A DNA stretch of 64,000 nt from Xanthomonas cassavae CFBP 4642. Its GTDB lineage: Bacteria > Pseudomonadota > Gammaproteobacteria > Xanthomonadales > Xanthomonadaceae. The stretch lies in contig NZ_CM002139.1 of NCBI RefSeq assembly GCF_000454545.1, positions 3,516,447 to 3,580,446 on the forward strand, given 5' to 3'. Shown here in pieces: positions 1-9,568 of the stretch. The position numbers and the translations under genes are program-made. Each line of letters starts with the position of its first letter. Position 1 is the first letter of the stretch. The notes beneath the pieces are model-generated. The model saw only the letters and a list, made by a program, of their open reading frames with translations, ran no database searches and was not told the DNA's origin.

Positions 1-579
1 TCACACAGCTACGGCAACACCGAGGGCCAGGTGAAGTCCGACCTGGGCCAGGCCGACGTCTCGAAGACCCAGGACTGGGATGCAGCCGCGTTGATGTATT
101 ACGCCGGCGGCAGCCTGGCCAATGATCGTCGTCATCAGATCAAGGCGTTCGGGGCATATCAGATCAATCCGGAGTGGATGGCTTCTGCAACCCTGCGCGT
201 CATGTCGGGCACGCCAATTTCCTGCCTGGGTTTCTACGGCGGGCCGGATGCGGCGTCGGTTGACTACGATCCGATTGGCTACGGTTCGGGCTACCACTAC
301 TGTGGGGGCGAACCCTCGCCTCCTGGCGATGCCGGGCGTACCCCTTGGATCAAGAACCTGGACCTGGGTCTGACGTACCGTCCCTCGTTCGCCGATCACA
401 AGCTGGCGCTGGGCGTGCAGGTGTTCAATGTCCTCAATGATCGCACTGTCAATCGTGTCGACGGGGTGTACGAAGGCGACTCTCCATTTGTGGTATCGAA
501 CACCTACCGAGTGGGTCTACAGCCCTACAACTACAACGTGCCGCGCTACGTCCGCCTGACTGCATCGTACGATTTCTGA
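1..579 (+). CDS. TonB-dependent receptor (Oar-like), C-terminal fragment
   Basis: This is the last 192 codons of an outer-membrane TonB-dependent receptor whose start lies left of the window. The frame is open from base 1 and ends with TGA. It closely matches the end of the complete receptor at 38591-41701: the NTEGQVKSD, GQADVSKTQDWDAAALM and NDRRHQIK segments are shared and the order of beta-strands is the same. The final residues (RLTASYDF) end in an aromatic, as expected for an outer-membrane barrel. The ligand cannot be told from this fragment. It is a paralogue of the downstream receptor, not a copy, because many positions differ. Confidence 0.9.
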   Translation, partial: SHSYGNTEGQVKSDLGQADVSKTQDWDAAALMYYAGGSLANDRRHQIKAFGAYQINPEWMASATLRVMSGTPISCLGFYGGPDAASVDYDPIGYGSGYHYCGGEPSPPGDAGRTPWIKNLDLGLTYRPSFADHKLALGVQVFNVLNDRTVNRVDGVYEGDSPFVVSNTYRVGLQPYNYNVPRYVRLTASYDF

Positions 580-638
580 TGATGTACTAGCCAAAAGCGT
601 CGATTTGATGCTTTTGGCGTCGGCTGCATGCTTACGCC

Positions 639-667
639 AGGCCTCGGAATTTCCGAGGCCTTTTTTT
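639..667 (+). terminator. Rho-independent terminator of the receptor gene
   Basis: The hairpin GGCCTCGG-AATTT-CCGAGGCC is followed by seven T. It lies 60 bases after the receptor stop codon. Confidence 0.85.
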
Positions 668-690
668 GCGGCGGATATCGTGATGATTCG

Positions 691-2286
691 CTACCCACCC
701 AAAATCACCCGCGCCGCATTATGTCCAGGCGCGCCGGTCACCCCACCGCCCGGATGCGCGCCGGACCCGCACAGATATAGCCCGGGAATTGCGCCGCGGT
801 AAGCGCCCTGCCCCAGCAGCGGGCGTGCGCTAAAGAGTTGATTGAGGCTGAGGGCGCCGTGGAAGATGTCGCCGCCGATCAGCCCGAAGGTCCGTTCCAG
901 ATCGAGCGGGCTCAGACTTTGTCGACCCAATACCGATGCGGCAAAGCCGGGCGCGTAGCGCTCTACGGTTGCGATCATCAAATCCGCCACTTCCTCGCGA
1001 TGGTCGTCCCAGTGCCGCCCGTCCGGAAGCACCGGTGCTACGTGCTGACAAAACAAACTAGCCACATGCTGGCCGGGCGGTGCCAACGAGTCGTCCAGCG
1101 TGCTGGGGATCAGCAATTCGACCACCGGCTCACGCGACCATTCCGATGTCCGCGCGTCGTGCCAAGCGCGGTCCATGTAGTCCAGGCTCGGTGCCAAGAT
1201 GATGCCGGCGGTGAGATGGTCGCCCTCGCCCGGCAGCGTGGTGAAATCCGGCAAGCGCGCCAGCGCGACATTCATGCGAAAGGTGCCAGAGCCGCAGCGG
1301 TAATGCGCAATGCGCTCGCGCGTGTCGTCAGGCACGTCTTCGGTGCGCATCAGCCGCTGGTACAACAGTTTCGGATTGACGTTGGCAACCACGCACGCTG
1401 CGCGGATGTTCTGGCCATCGGCGGTGACTACGCCCACTGCGCGGCCGCGCTCCACCAGTACGTGGTCCACCGCGCACGCCGTGCGGATCTGCGCACCGGC
1501 TGCACGGGCGCTGGCCGCCATGGCCTGGGTGATCGCGCCCATCCCGCCGATGGCGTGCCCCCAGGCGCCCTTGACGCCATTGCTTTGACCGAACACATGA
1601 TGCAACAACACGTACGCGGTGCCAGGCGTATGCGGGCTGGCGTAGTTGCCGACAATACCGTCGAAGCCGAATAGCGCCTTGATTGGTGCGCTCTCGAACC
1701 AGCGATCCAGATACTCGGCGGCGGAGATAGTGAACAGGTCGAGCAACTCGCGTCGTAACGCCAGCGGCAACCCCTGCAGCTGCATACCGACCTTGCCGGC
1801 GCGCCATAGCTGCGGCAATGCCTGCAACCAGCCGCCCTCGGTCACATCTGGCGGTGCCTGCAAGGCCAGGGAACGCAGGACATCGGCCAGTTGTTCCAAC
1901 CGCGCTTCATAGGCAGGCAATGCTGCTGCATCACGCGCGGAAAACTTGGCGACTTCCTGCGCCGTCCGCCCCGCGCCTGCCAGCAGATAGCGGCCATCGG
2001 GGAGCGGCAGGAAGTTGTTGATGCGTCGCGGCACCACGCGCAAGCCATGCCGTTCCAATGCCAGCTCGTCGATGACCTTGGGTTGCAGCAACGACACCGT
2101 GTACGCCGCAACGGAATTGCGAAAGCCCGGATGGAACTCCTCGGTGACCGCCGCACCGCCGACCACCTCACGCGCCTCCAGCACCAGTACGCGCTTGCCG
2201 GCGCGCGCCAGATAGGCAGCGCATACCAGGCCGTTATGCCCGGCGCCGATGATCAGCGCATCCAAGGATGGGTCGCGGGTCGACAT
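691..2286 (-). CDS. FAD-dependent oxidoreductase, phytoene-dehydrogenase/PYROXD2-like
   Basis: A 531-residue flavoprotein of the phytoene desaturase superfamily. The N-terminus carries a dinucleotide-binding motif, IIGAGHNGLVCAAYLARAG (residues about 12-30), followed by the acidic residue of the second FAD strand (VLEAREVVGGAA). The C-terminus has the typical FAD-contacting end, LCGSGAHPGGGVTGAPGHNA. The length and the GxGHNGL form fit the PYROXD2-like branch better than true carotenoid desaturases, and no carotenoid genes are nearby. The substrate is unknown. The start ATG at 2286 follows an AT-rich GCTATATAC stretch only a few bases upstream, and no clear Shine-Dalgarno is visible. It is convergent with the receptor fragment and divergent from the M13 peptidase. 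Confidence 0.85.
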   Translation of the reverse strand: MSTRDPSLDALIIGAGHNGLVCAAYLARAGKRVLVLEAREVVGGAAVTEEFHPGFRNSVAAYTVSLLQPKVIDELALERHGLRVVPRRINNFLPLPDGRYLLAGAGRTAQEVAKFSARDAAALPAYEARLEQLADVLRSLALQAPPDVTEGGWLQALPQLWRAGKVGMQLQGLPLALRRELLDLFTISAAEYLDRWFESAPIKALFGFDGIVGNYASPHTPGTAYVLLHHVFGQSNGVKGAWGHAIGGMGAITQAMAASARAAGAQIRTACAVDHVLVERGRAVGVVTADGQNIRAACVVANVNPKLLYQRLMRTEDVPDDTRERIAHYRCGSGTFRMNVALARLPDFTTLPGEGDHLTAGIILAPSLDYMDRAWHDARTSEWSREPVVELLIPSTLDDSLAPPGQHVASLFCQHVAPVLPDGRHWDDHREEVADLMIATVERYAPGFAASVLGRQSLSPLDLERTFGLIGGDIFHGALSLNQLFSARPLLGQGAYRGAIPGLYLCGSGAHPGGGVTGAPGHNAARVILGG

Positions 2287-2573
2287 ACGCGTGTATATAG
2301 CATCGCGACTCCCCGCGGGCCACGCGTCGAGCCGGGCTCGCCGACCTGCGCAGGGCCGACGGGTCGGTCAGGGCACTGCCACCGCGGCCCGGGCGCGGCG
2401 CGCAGTAGCCGCTGCTGCATGGGGATGCGCCGGGAGCGTCACCCTCGCAGATATGGCTTCTCGCGGCATCCATGACCTTCGACACCATGCGTTCCTCCTA
2501 GGGGGACGGTAGAGTGCCGTCACGGCTCCGCTGTGACGGCGCCACCCAATCGACTGTTGCTCCTGGAGCCTTT

Positions 2574-4697
2574 GTGATTCGCACACCTCATCTATTGACG
2601 CTGACCCTGGCCGTGGCCGCCGCGCTGAGCGGTTGCAAGAAGTCCGACGACACGGCGCCTGCCGCCCCGGCGGGCGGCGCCGCGGCGACCACCCCGGCGA
2701 CCCCCAAGACGCTGACCCTGGACCAGAACACGCTGCCGGCGGTGAACCGCTTCACCGCGGCCGACCTGGACGCCAACGGCAATGCCTGTACCGACCTGAA
2801 CGCCTACGCCAATGCCAAGTTCCTGGCCGCCAACCCGGTGCCGGGCGACCGCACCAGCTGGGGGGCATTCGAGATGCTCGACGAGCGCTCCAATGCGATC
2901 CAGCAGCAGCTGGCCGAACAGGCGGCCGCCGACACCGGCGCCACCGGCGTGGAGAAGATCGTCGGCGACCTGTGGTCGACCGGCATGGACGAAGCCAAGA
3001 TCAATGCCCAGGGCATCGAACCGCTGAAGCCGGAACTCGCTGCCATCGATGCGATCAGCGACCAGGCCAAGCTGGTCGATTACCTGCGCAGCAGCGCCGC
3101 CAAGGGCAACAACGATCTGTTCGGCTTCGGTGCGGAGGCGGACTTCAAGAAGTCCAGCCAGAACATCGCCTATGCCATGCAGGGCGGCCTGGGCCTGCCC
3201 GATCCGGAGTACTACACCAGCGCCGGCAACAAGGCCAAGCTCGAGGCCTACCAGGCGCATATCGCCAAGGTGCTGGAGCTGTCGGGCGTGTCCGCCGCCG
3301 ACGCCGCAGCGCAGGCCAAGCAAGTGGTCGCGTTCGAAACCCGCCTGGCCAAGGTGTCCAAGACCAGCACCGAGCTGTCGCGCGACGCCGCGCTGGCCTA
3401 CAACCCGATCTCCCCCGCCGATGCCGACAAGCTGACCCCGAACTGGTCCTGGACCGAGTTCTTCAAGTCGCAGGGCGTGGCCACGCCGGAGATGTTCTCG
3501 CTGGCGATCCCCGCCTTCCACCAGGAAGTGAGCAAGATGATCGCCGATACCGATCCGGCGATCTGGCGCGCCTACCTGCGCTTCCACACCGTCGACGGCG
3601 CCTCGCCGTTCCTGAGCCAGCCGTTCGTCGACGAGAACTTCGCGTTCTACAACAAGACCATGCGCGGGCAGAAGGAGATCAAGCCGCGCTGGAAGCGCGT
3701 GCTGGCCACCATCAACGGGCAGGCCGGCGAGACGCTGGGCCAGATGTACGTCAAGGTCGCCTTCCCGGCCGACTCCAAGGCCAAGATGGAAACCCTGGTC
3801 ACTAACCTGCGTACCGCGCTCAAGGCCCGCATCGAGAAGCTGGACTGGATGAGCCCGGAGACCAAGACCAAGGCCATTGCGAAGTGGGAAAGCTTCGTGC
3901 CCAAGATCGGCTACCCGGAAAAGTGGCGCGAGTGGAACGGCCTGACCACCAGCCGCGACAGCTACCTGGGCAACGTGCAGGCCGCGCAGGAATTCAACTA
4001 CAAGTGGAACCTGTCCAAGATCGGCAAGCCGGTGGACAGGACCGAATGGGGCATGAGCCCGCAGACGGTCAACGCGTACTACAACCCGCTGCAGAACGAG
4101 ATCGTGTTTCCGGCCGCGATCCTGCAGCCGCCGTTCTTCGACCCGAATGCACCGGAAGAAATGAACTATGGCGGCATCGGTGCGGTGATCGGCCATGAAA
4201 TGACGCACGGCTACGATGACCAGGGCAGCCGTTTCGGTGCCGATGGCAACTTCATCCCCGATCCGGGTTGGTGGACGCAGAAGGACCTGGACGCGTTCAA
4301 GGCGCGCACCGGCAAGCTGGTGGCGCAGTTCGACGGCTACCGTACCCCGGCCGGCGACAAGGTCAAGGGCGACCTGACCCTGGGCGAGAACATCGCCGAC
4401 CTGGGCGGCCTCAACACCGCCTACGACGCGATGAAGACCGCCACCGCCGGCAAGGACGATCCCAAGACCGACGGCATCACCCGCGACCAGCGCTTCTTCC
4501 TCAACTGGGCCACGGTGTGGCGCCGCAACTTCACCCCGGAAGAGCTGGTGGTGCGCCTGAAGACCGATCCGCATGCGCCGGCCAACTTCCGCGCCATCGG
4601 CGCGCCGTCGAACATGCCGGCCTTTGCCGCCGCGTTCTCGTGCAAGGCAGGTGATGCGATGGTGCGCCAGGGCGATCAGCAGGTCGTGATCTGGTAA
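2574..4697 (+). CDS. M13 family metallopeptidase lipoprotein (intact copy 1)
   Basis: A 707-residue zinc endopeptidase of the neprilysin/PepO family, predicted to be anchored in the envelope as a lipoprotein. I chose the GTG at 2574 because GGAG lies five bases upstream and it gives a signal peptide ending in the lipobox LSGC; an in-frame ATG at 2514 would add an unlikely leader. The zinc motif HEMTH (residues 541-545) and the third ligand in GENIADLGG (E605, D609) are present. So are the substrate-binding NAYYNP segment and the FPAAILQPPFF stretch. It is followed by a terminator and heads a tandem of three M13 genes, and it is the only one of the three with all catalytic residues in one frame. 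Substrates are probably small peptides, by family. Confidence 0.93.
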   Translation: MIRTPHLLTLTLAVAAALSGCKKSDDTAPAAPAGGAAATTPATPKTLTLDQNTLPAVNRFTAADLDANGNACTDLNAYANAKFLAANPVPGDRTSWGAFEMLDERSNAIQQQLAEQAAADTGATGVEKIVGDLWSTGMDEAKINAQGIEPLKPELAAIDAISDQAKLVDYLRSSAAKGNNDLFGFGAEADFKKSSQNIAYAMQGGLGLPDPEYYTSAGNKAKLEAYQAHIAKVLELSGVSAADAAAQAKQVVAFETRLAKVSKTSTELSRDAALAYNPISPADADKLTPNWSWTEFFKSQGVATPEMFSLAIPAFHQEVSKMIADTDPAIWRAYLRFHTVDGASPFLSQPFVDENFAFYNKTMRGQKEIKPRWKRVLATINGQAGETLGQMYVKVAFPADSKAKMETLVTNLRTALKARIEKLDWMSPETKTKAIAKWESFVPKIGYPEKWREWNGLTTSRDSYLGNVQAAQEFNYKWNLSKIGKPVDRTEWGMSPQTVNAYYNPLQNEIVFPAAILQPPFFDPNAPEEMNYGGIGAVIGHEMTHGYDDQGSRFGADGNFIPDPGWWTQKDLDAFKARTGKLVAQFDGYRTPAGDKVKGDLTLGENIADLGGLNTAYDAMKTATAGKDDPKTDGITRDQRFFLNWATVWRRNFTPEELVVRLKTDPHAPANFRAIGAPSNMPAFAAAFSCKAGDAMVRQGDQQVVIW

Positions 4698-4719
4698 TTG
4701 CGCATTGCAGTAGATCAGG

Positions 4720-4752
4720 CGGGCGGCGATCGAAAGATCGTCGCCCGTTTTT
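4720..4752 (+). terminator. Terminator after M13 copy 1
   Basis: A hairpin CGGGCGGCGATC-GAAA-GATCGTCGCCCG (with G-T pairs) is followed by five T, 23 bases after the stop codon. Confidence 0.8.
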
Positions 4753-5002
4753 GTCGGGATTCCTTGGATCTTTCTGCATGCTTGACAGGTAAATCACGCT
4801 GGCCGGCCATGTTCGTTTTCTCTCACAACGATTCAACCAACGCTGCAGGCATCAAACGCCGCACGCGCGGCACACTGCACGCCACTGGGACTGCATGCAT
4901 CACGGTATCGGCACACAAGCCTCAACGAAGCTCACTGCGTGCGCAGGCAAGGTCGCGCCCGCTTATGCTCAGGATTCCTGCCCGTCACTGCAGCTGACGT
5001 TC

Positions 5003-7101
5003 ATGCCATTGCTCAAGGCTTCCACGCTGGCCTTTGTCCTGGTTGTGGCCCTGACAGGCTGCAAACGCAACGCCGAGGACACCGGCACGCAGGCAAACAC
5101 CTCACCCCAGACACCTGCGGCTGCCCCTGCTACTCCGGCAACGCCTGCGTTCGACATCAGCGAACTCGGCCCAGCAGCCAGCGCCTGCCAGAACCTCGAC
5201 GAATTCGTCAACGGCAAATGGGCAAACACCAATCCGATTCCGCCCGATCGCACCAGTTGGGGCGTGGACGAAATCCTGACCGAAAAAAGCATGGCCATTC
5301 AGCGCAACATTGTTGAAACGGCCGCACAGCCGGGCAAAGCTGCAAATTCGCTGGAGCAAAAAATCGGAACGCTCTATGCCGCCGGCATGGACGAAGCTGC
5401 CATCGAAGCGGCAGGCGCCCAGCCGATCCAGCCACAACTGGACACCATTGCCGCGTTGAAGTCAGGCAAGGATGTCGCCAGTTACATCGTCAGCCGTCAT
5501 GGCGAAGGCGATGGACAGGTGTTCGGATTCGGTGCGGGCGCAGACTTCCACCATGCCGACATGCAGATCGCGTTTACCCAGGAAGGCGGCCTGGGCCTCC
5601 CAACCAAGGACTACTACACCGACGCCGAGCACGCGTCCATCCGCGCCGCCTATCTGGCCTACACCGCCAGGTCGTTCGAACTCACCGGCAGTTCTGCCGA
5701 CGTGGCCGAGACGCAGGCAAACGATGTGCTGGCACTCGAAACACGTCTGGCTGCCGCGTCGATGGAGCCAGTGGAGGCTCGTGAGCCGAAAAACCAGTAT
5801 CGCCTGGTCAGTCTCGCCGAGGCGGACAAGCTCACGCCGCACTTTCCGTGGAAAGACTTCTTCGCCACCCAGGGTGTGGAGGTCGGCAAAGGCTTCTCGC
5901 TGGCGCAGCCGCGCTTTTTCGCTGCGTTCGATCATGAACTGGCCACTGCGCCGATTGCACAGTGGCAGGCTTACCTTCGCTTCCATGCGATTGATGAGGC
6001 AGCTGCGCAGCTCAGCAAGGCATTCGTCGACAATCGCTTTGCCTTCTACGGCAAGACGCTGTCCGGGCAGCCCGAACAACAGCCGCGCTGGAAGCGCGTC
6101 CTTCGTGCGGTTAGCGGAGCCATGGGCGAAGGCCTGGGCCAACTGTACGTCGCCAAGGTCTTCACGCCCGACACCAAGCGACGTGCCGCAGAATTGGTGG
6201 ACAACATCCGCGCCGCACTCAAGACACGGATCGAGCACGTCGACTGGATGAGCGAGCAAACCAAGGCCAAGGCCTTGGCAAAGTGGTGAACCTTCCTGCC
6301 CAAAATCGGTTACCGGACACGTGGCGCGACTGGTCCGGGCTGGAAATCGTGCCTGGCGCGTATTACTGCAACCTGCAGGCCGCGGCAAAGTTCAACCATC
6401 ACTACGACATTGCGCAGATCGGCAAACCCACCGATCGCAAGCGCTGGACAATGACGCCGCAGACGGTCAACGCGTACTACAGCCCCCAGACGAACACCAT
6501 CAATTTCCCGGCCGCAATCCTGCAGCCGCCATTCTTCGATCCCAACGCGGATGACGCGCTGAACTACGGTGCGATCGGCGCGGTCATCGGCCATGAGGCT
6601 TCGCATGGTTTCGACGATCATGGCAGTCAATTCGATGGCGCAGGCAACAATGTCAATTGGTGGACCCCGCAGGATCGCAACGCCTTCGAAGCGCGCACCG
6701 ATTTGCTGGTCAAGCAATTCGATGCCTATGTGCCGCTGCCGAACCATCCAACCCTGCACGTCAACGGCAAGCTCACCCTGGGCGAAAACATCGCCGATCT
6801 GGGCGGCATCAACATTGCCTATGACGCATTGCAAACCGCATTGCGCACGCATCCCGAACGCGCACAGGCGATCGATGGCTACCGCCCGGAACAACGGTTT
6901 TTCCTGGGCTTTGCACGGAGCTGGCGCGAGCAGATCCGCGAGCAGCAGCAGTTGGTCTATCTGGCTTCCGACCCCCATTCGCCCTCCAACCTGCGGGCCA
7001 TCGCCTCTCCCTCCAACATGCCGCAATTCGCCCAGGCGTTCTCCTGCACGGCAGGCGATGCGATGGTGCGCCCGGACAAGGACCGCGTGGTGATCTGGTA
7101 A
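5003..7101 (+). pseudogene. M13 family metallopeptidase lipoprotein, disrupted (copy 2)
   Basis: A second M13 peptidase. The ATG at 5003 gives a signal peptide with lipobox LTGC, and homology to copy 1 runs to KALAKW. There the frame meets TGA (6287-6289) where copy 1 has Glu. The next residues (TFLPKIGY) still match in the same frame. Then TACCGGACACG at about 6311-6321 has lost a C relative to the expected TAC-CCG-GAC, so the remaining homology (DTWRDWSG onward) is in another frame up to 7101. The downstream part keeps the zinc motif HEASH (codon at 6592) and GENIADLGG. There are thus two lesions within about 30 bases. An N-terminal product without zinc ligands (5003-6289) and a C-terminal piece from a GTG near 6283 could in principle be made, but no full enzyme. 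Confidence 0.88.
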
Positions 7102-7135
7102 GCGGCTGCAAGCGCTTCCAATCCGATGACACCGT

Positions 7136-7159
7136 ACAGGCCCGCACTCGCGGGCCTGT
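7136..7159 (+). terminator. Hairpin after M13 copy 2 (terminator-like)
   Basis: A perfect 10-bp stem ACAGGCCCGC-ACTC-GCGGGCCTGT lies 34 bases after the stop. There is no run of T after it, so intrinsic termination is uncertain. Confidence 0.5.
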
Positions 7160-7270
7160 CGCGTTCATGCAAACGGCCGTTGCCGATGACGAACGGCAGC
7201 GGGCGCCTGTCTGCACGGCCCCCGGCCTTGCTAAACTCCGCCGACTTTACTCTGGCCACTCTTCTTCTCG

Positions 7271-9283
7271 ATGCCCACCATTCGCCCGCTTGCCCTCGCT
7301 CTCGGCTTCAGCCTGATCTCGCTGCTGTCCGCCCCCGACGCCGACGCCGCTCGCAAGAAGAAGGCCGCCCCCAAGGCCCCGGCCGTGTCGGCCGCCTGCA
7401 CCGACTTCTACAACGACGCCAATGCCGGCTGGCTCAAGGCCAATCCGGTGCCGCAGGCCGGCGCCGTCACCGCGCTGGGGCAGTTGTCCGAGCGCGCCCT
7501 GCAACAGCAGCGCGAATTGCTCGACGCATCGATGAAGACACCGCAAGGCAATGTGCAGAAGCTGCTCGGCGACTTCTGGGCCAGCGGTCTGGACGAAGCT
7601 GCCGTCGAAAAGGACGGTTCCAACCCCATCGCCCCCTTGCTGTCGCGCATCGACGCGATCAAGAAGGCCAAGGATGTGCCCGCTTCCATCGCAGCACTGC
7701 ATCAGGTCGGCATCCCGGTCGGCTTCAACTTCGGCCCGGACGTGGATCTGAAGGCGCTGGACCGCCATATCGGTTATTTCATGCAGGGTGGCATGGGCCT
7801 GCCCGACCCGGCGTTCTACACCCGCACCGACGCCGACACCCAGGCGCTGATGGGCCGCTACCGCGCCTACGTCAAGCAGATCCTGGCGCTGACCGGCACC
7901 CCGGCCGACAGGCTCGACGCCGACGCCGCCTCCGTGCTGCAGATCGAGACCGCGCTGGCACGCAGCGCGCAGTCAGTGCAGGGCATCAACAACCCGTTCA
8001 ACAACTACGCCCCGATCGCCACCAAGGAGCTGACCAAGCAGTACAAGAATCTGCGCCTGGCCGACTTCCTGGAAGCACAGGGCGTCAAGGACGACCTGGT
8101 GTCGATGGCCGACCCGGCCATGTTCAAGCAGCTCGACAGCATGATCGTCAGCATCAGGCCGGACCAGTGGAAGGCCTATCTGCGCTGGCGCGTGGGCGAT
8201 GCGATGGCGCCGTACCTGTCCAAGAGCTTCCACGATGCCGAGTACCAGTTCCGCGGCCGTCTGCTGCGTGGCGATGCGCTGCCGCCGCAGCGCTGGCAGC
8301 AGGTGCTGGACGCGATCAATATCGCCGCCGGCCCGATGCTCGGCCGCGAATACGTGGCGCGTTACCTGAGCAGCGACACGCGCCGCCAGGCCGAAGCCAT
8401 CGCCGACCAGGTGCGCGACGCGCAGCTGGCCGCGCTGGAGCGCACCGGCTGGGGCAACGGTGAGGTGATCGCCGAAGCCAAGGCCAAGCTGGCGGCGATG
8501 AAGATCGAGGTCGGCGCGCCGCGTCGCGATCTGGATTACACCGTGCAGCCGATGGGCCGCGGCAGTTTCGGCGGCAACATGCTGATCGCCTCGACCTGGC
8601 GTCACCGCGAGGAAATGAAGCGCATCGGCAAGGGCAACGCCGACCGTCGTTGGGACGTGCTGCCGCAGCAGCCCGCCGTGGCCTACGACATCGCGCAGAA
8701 CCGCCTGATCGTCACCGCTGCGGTCCTGCAGGCGCCGGTGCTGAGCGCCAGCAGCACACCGGCCGCGCAGTACGGCGCTTACGGCGCGCTGGTCGCCCAC
8801 GAAATGACCCGTGCCATCGACGCCAAGGGCTCGCTGGTGGATGCCAAGGGCGAGTTGCGCAGCTGGTGGACGCCGGCCGAGAAGACCAGCTGGACCGTGC
8901 TGACCGACAAGGTGGCCAGCCAGTTTGGTGCCTACCCGTACCCGGGCGTGCCCAATGTCAAGGTCAACGGTGCACAGACCGCCGAAGAAAACCTGGCCGA
9001 CCTGGCCGGTGTCGAACTGGCCTGGCAGGCCTTCAGCAAGGCACAGCCAGCGGCCACCGAGGCCGACAAGCAGGCGTTCTTCACTGCCTGGGCCGGCTTG
9101 TGGGCCCAGCAGCTATCGCCGAACGAAGCGGTGCAGCGTGCCAGCGCCGACATCCGCGCGCCCGGCCAGTGGCGCACCAACGGTCTGCTGTCCAACCTGC
9201 CGGAATTCGGTGCGGCCTTCAGCTGCAAGGCCGGCCAGCCGATGCAGCGTGTGGACGCGGACCAGATCAAGATCTGGCGCTGA
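7271..9283 (+). CDS. M13 family peptidase homologue with degenerate zinc site (copy 3)
   Basis: A 670-residue exported protein of the M13 fold. The signal peptide ends near ADADAA and there is no lipobox, unlike copies 1 and 2. The family zinc motif HExxH reads HEMTR (H510, E511, R514), so the second zinc-binding His is replaced. The third ligand is kept in ENLAD (E573, D577), but the preceding Gly of GENIAD is Glu. The NAYYNP substrate-binding motif is lost (VAYDIAQN), although NRLIVTAAVLQAPV still aligns with it. It is therefore probably a catalytically dead or strongly altered paralogue that has kept an intact frame and normal codon use. It may act as a binding or inhibitory protein, but that is inference. 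No clear Shine-Dalgarno precedes the ATG. Confidence 0.87.
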   Translation: MPTIRPLALALGFSLISLLSAPDADAARKKKAAPKAPAVSAACTDFYNDANAGWLKANPVPQAGAVTALGQLSERALQQQRELLDASMKTPQGNVQKLLGDFWASGLDEAAVEKDGSNPIAPLLSRIDAIKKAKDVPASIAALHQVGIPVGFNFGPDVDLKALDRHIGYFMQGGMGLPDPAFYTRTDADTQALMGRYRAYVKQILALTGTPADRLDADAASVLQIETALARSAQSVQGINNPFNNYAPIATKELTKQYKNLRLADFLEAQGVKDDLVSMADPAMFKQLDSMIVSIRPDQWKAYLRWRVGDAMAPYLSKSFHDAEYQFRGRLLRGDALPPQRWQQVLDAINIAAGPMLGREYVARYLSSDTRRQAEAIADQVRDAQLAALERTGWGNGEVIAEAKAKLAAMKIEVGAPRRDLDYTVQPMGRGSFGGNMLIASTWRHREEMKRIGKGNADRRWDVLPQQPAVAYDIAQNRLIVTAAVLQAPVLSASSTPAAQYGAYGALVAHEMTRAIDAKGSLVDAKGELRSWWTPAEKTSWTVLTDKVASQFGAYPYPGVPNVKVNGAQTAEENLADLAGVELAWQAFSKAQPAATEADKQAFFTAWAGLWAQQLSPNEAVQRASADIRAPGQWRTNGLLSNLPEFGAAFSCKAGQPMQRVDADQIKIWR

Positions 9284-9304
9284 TCACCTAGCCGGAGGCA
9301 AATA

Positions 9305-9335
9305 AAAAAGAGCGCGGAATCCGCGCTCTTTTTTT
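9305..9335. terminator. Bidirectional terminator between M13 copy 3 and rhomboid
   Basis: An AAAGAGCGCGG-AAT-CCGCGCTCTTT hairpin has A-rich DNA on its left and seven T on its right. It can therefore terminate both converging transcripts. Confidence 0.85.
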
Positions 9336-9358
9336 GTGTCCACCGCCTGCGAAATCCC

Positions 9359-9424
9359 GTAGGAGCGGCCCCGGCCGCGACGGGCGTTACCGGTAAAGCC
9401 CATCGCGGCCTGGGCCGCTGCTAC
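9359..9424. repeat. REP (GTAG-type) inverted pair
   Basis: One element begins GTAGGAGCGGCCCCGGCCGC (9359). A second lies in inverse orientation and ends CTGCTAC (9424). They form a pair like the GTAG-headed REP palindromes of xanthomonads and Stenotrophomonas. The same family forms the 185-bp array at 54235-54698. Confidence 0.8.
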
Positions 9425-9489
9425 GGGTCATGCGGATCATGCGCTGGCGCGCACTTTCAAAGTCGCGCGCAATCCAGCCAACCACCTTG

Positions 9490-9543
9490 CAGGAGCAATG
9501 GCCAATACCGATAAAGCCCCATCGCGGCCGGGGCCGCTCCTGC
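9490..9543. repeat. REP (GTAG-type) inverted pair, degenerate
   Basis: GCAGGAGC on the left is paired with ATCGCGGCCGGGGCCGCTCC (9521 onward) on the right. The left arm has decayed and the GTAG end has become GCAG. It lies just after the rhomboid stop codon. Confidence 0.65.
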
Positions 9544-9568
9544 GGATTCCGGCGCCATGCCGCTTCGC

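Noticed and set aside
2286..2330. Leaderless promoter for the FAD oxidoreductase (TATATA near the ATG)
   Set aside because: No matching -35 element is visible, so the evidence is too weak to list as a feature.
2592..4574. 660-codon minus-strand frame over M13 copy 1
   Set aside because: It is antisense to an intact gene with all family motifs, and its composition is typical of a shadow frame.
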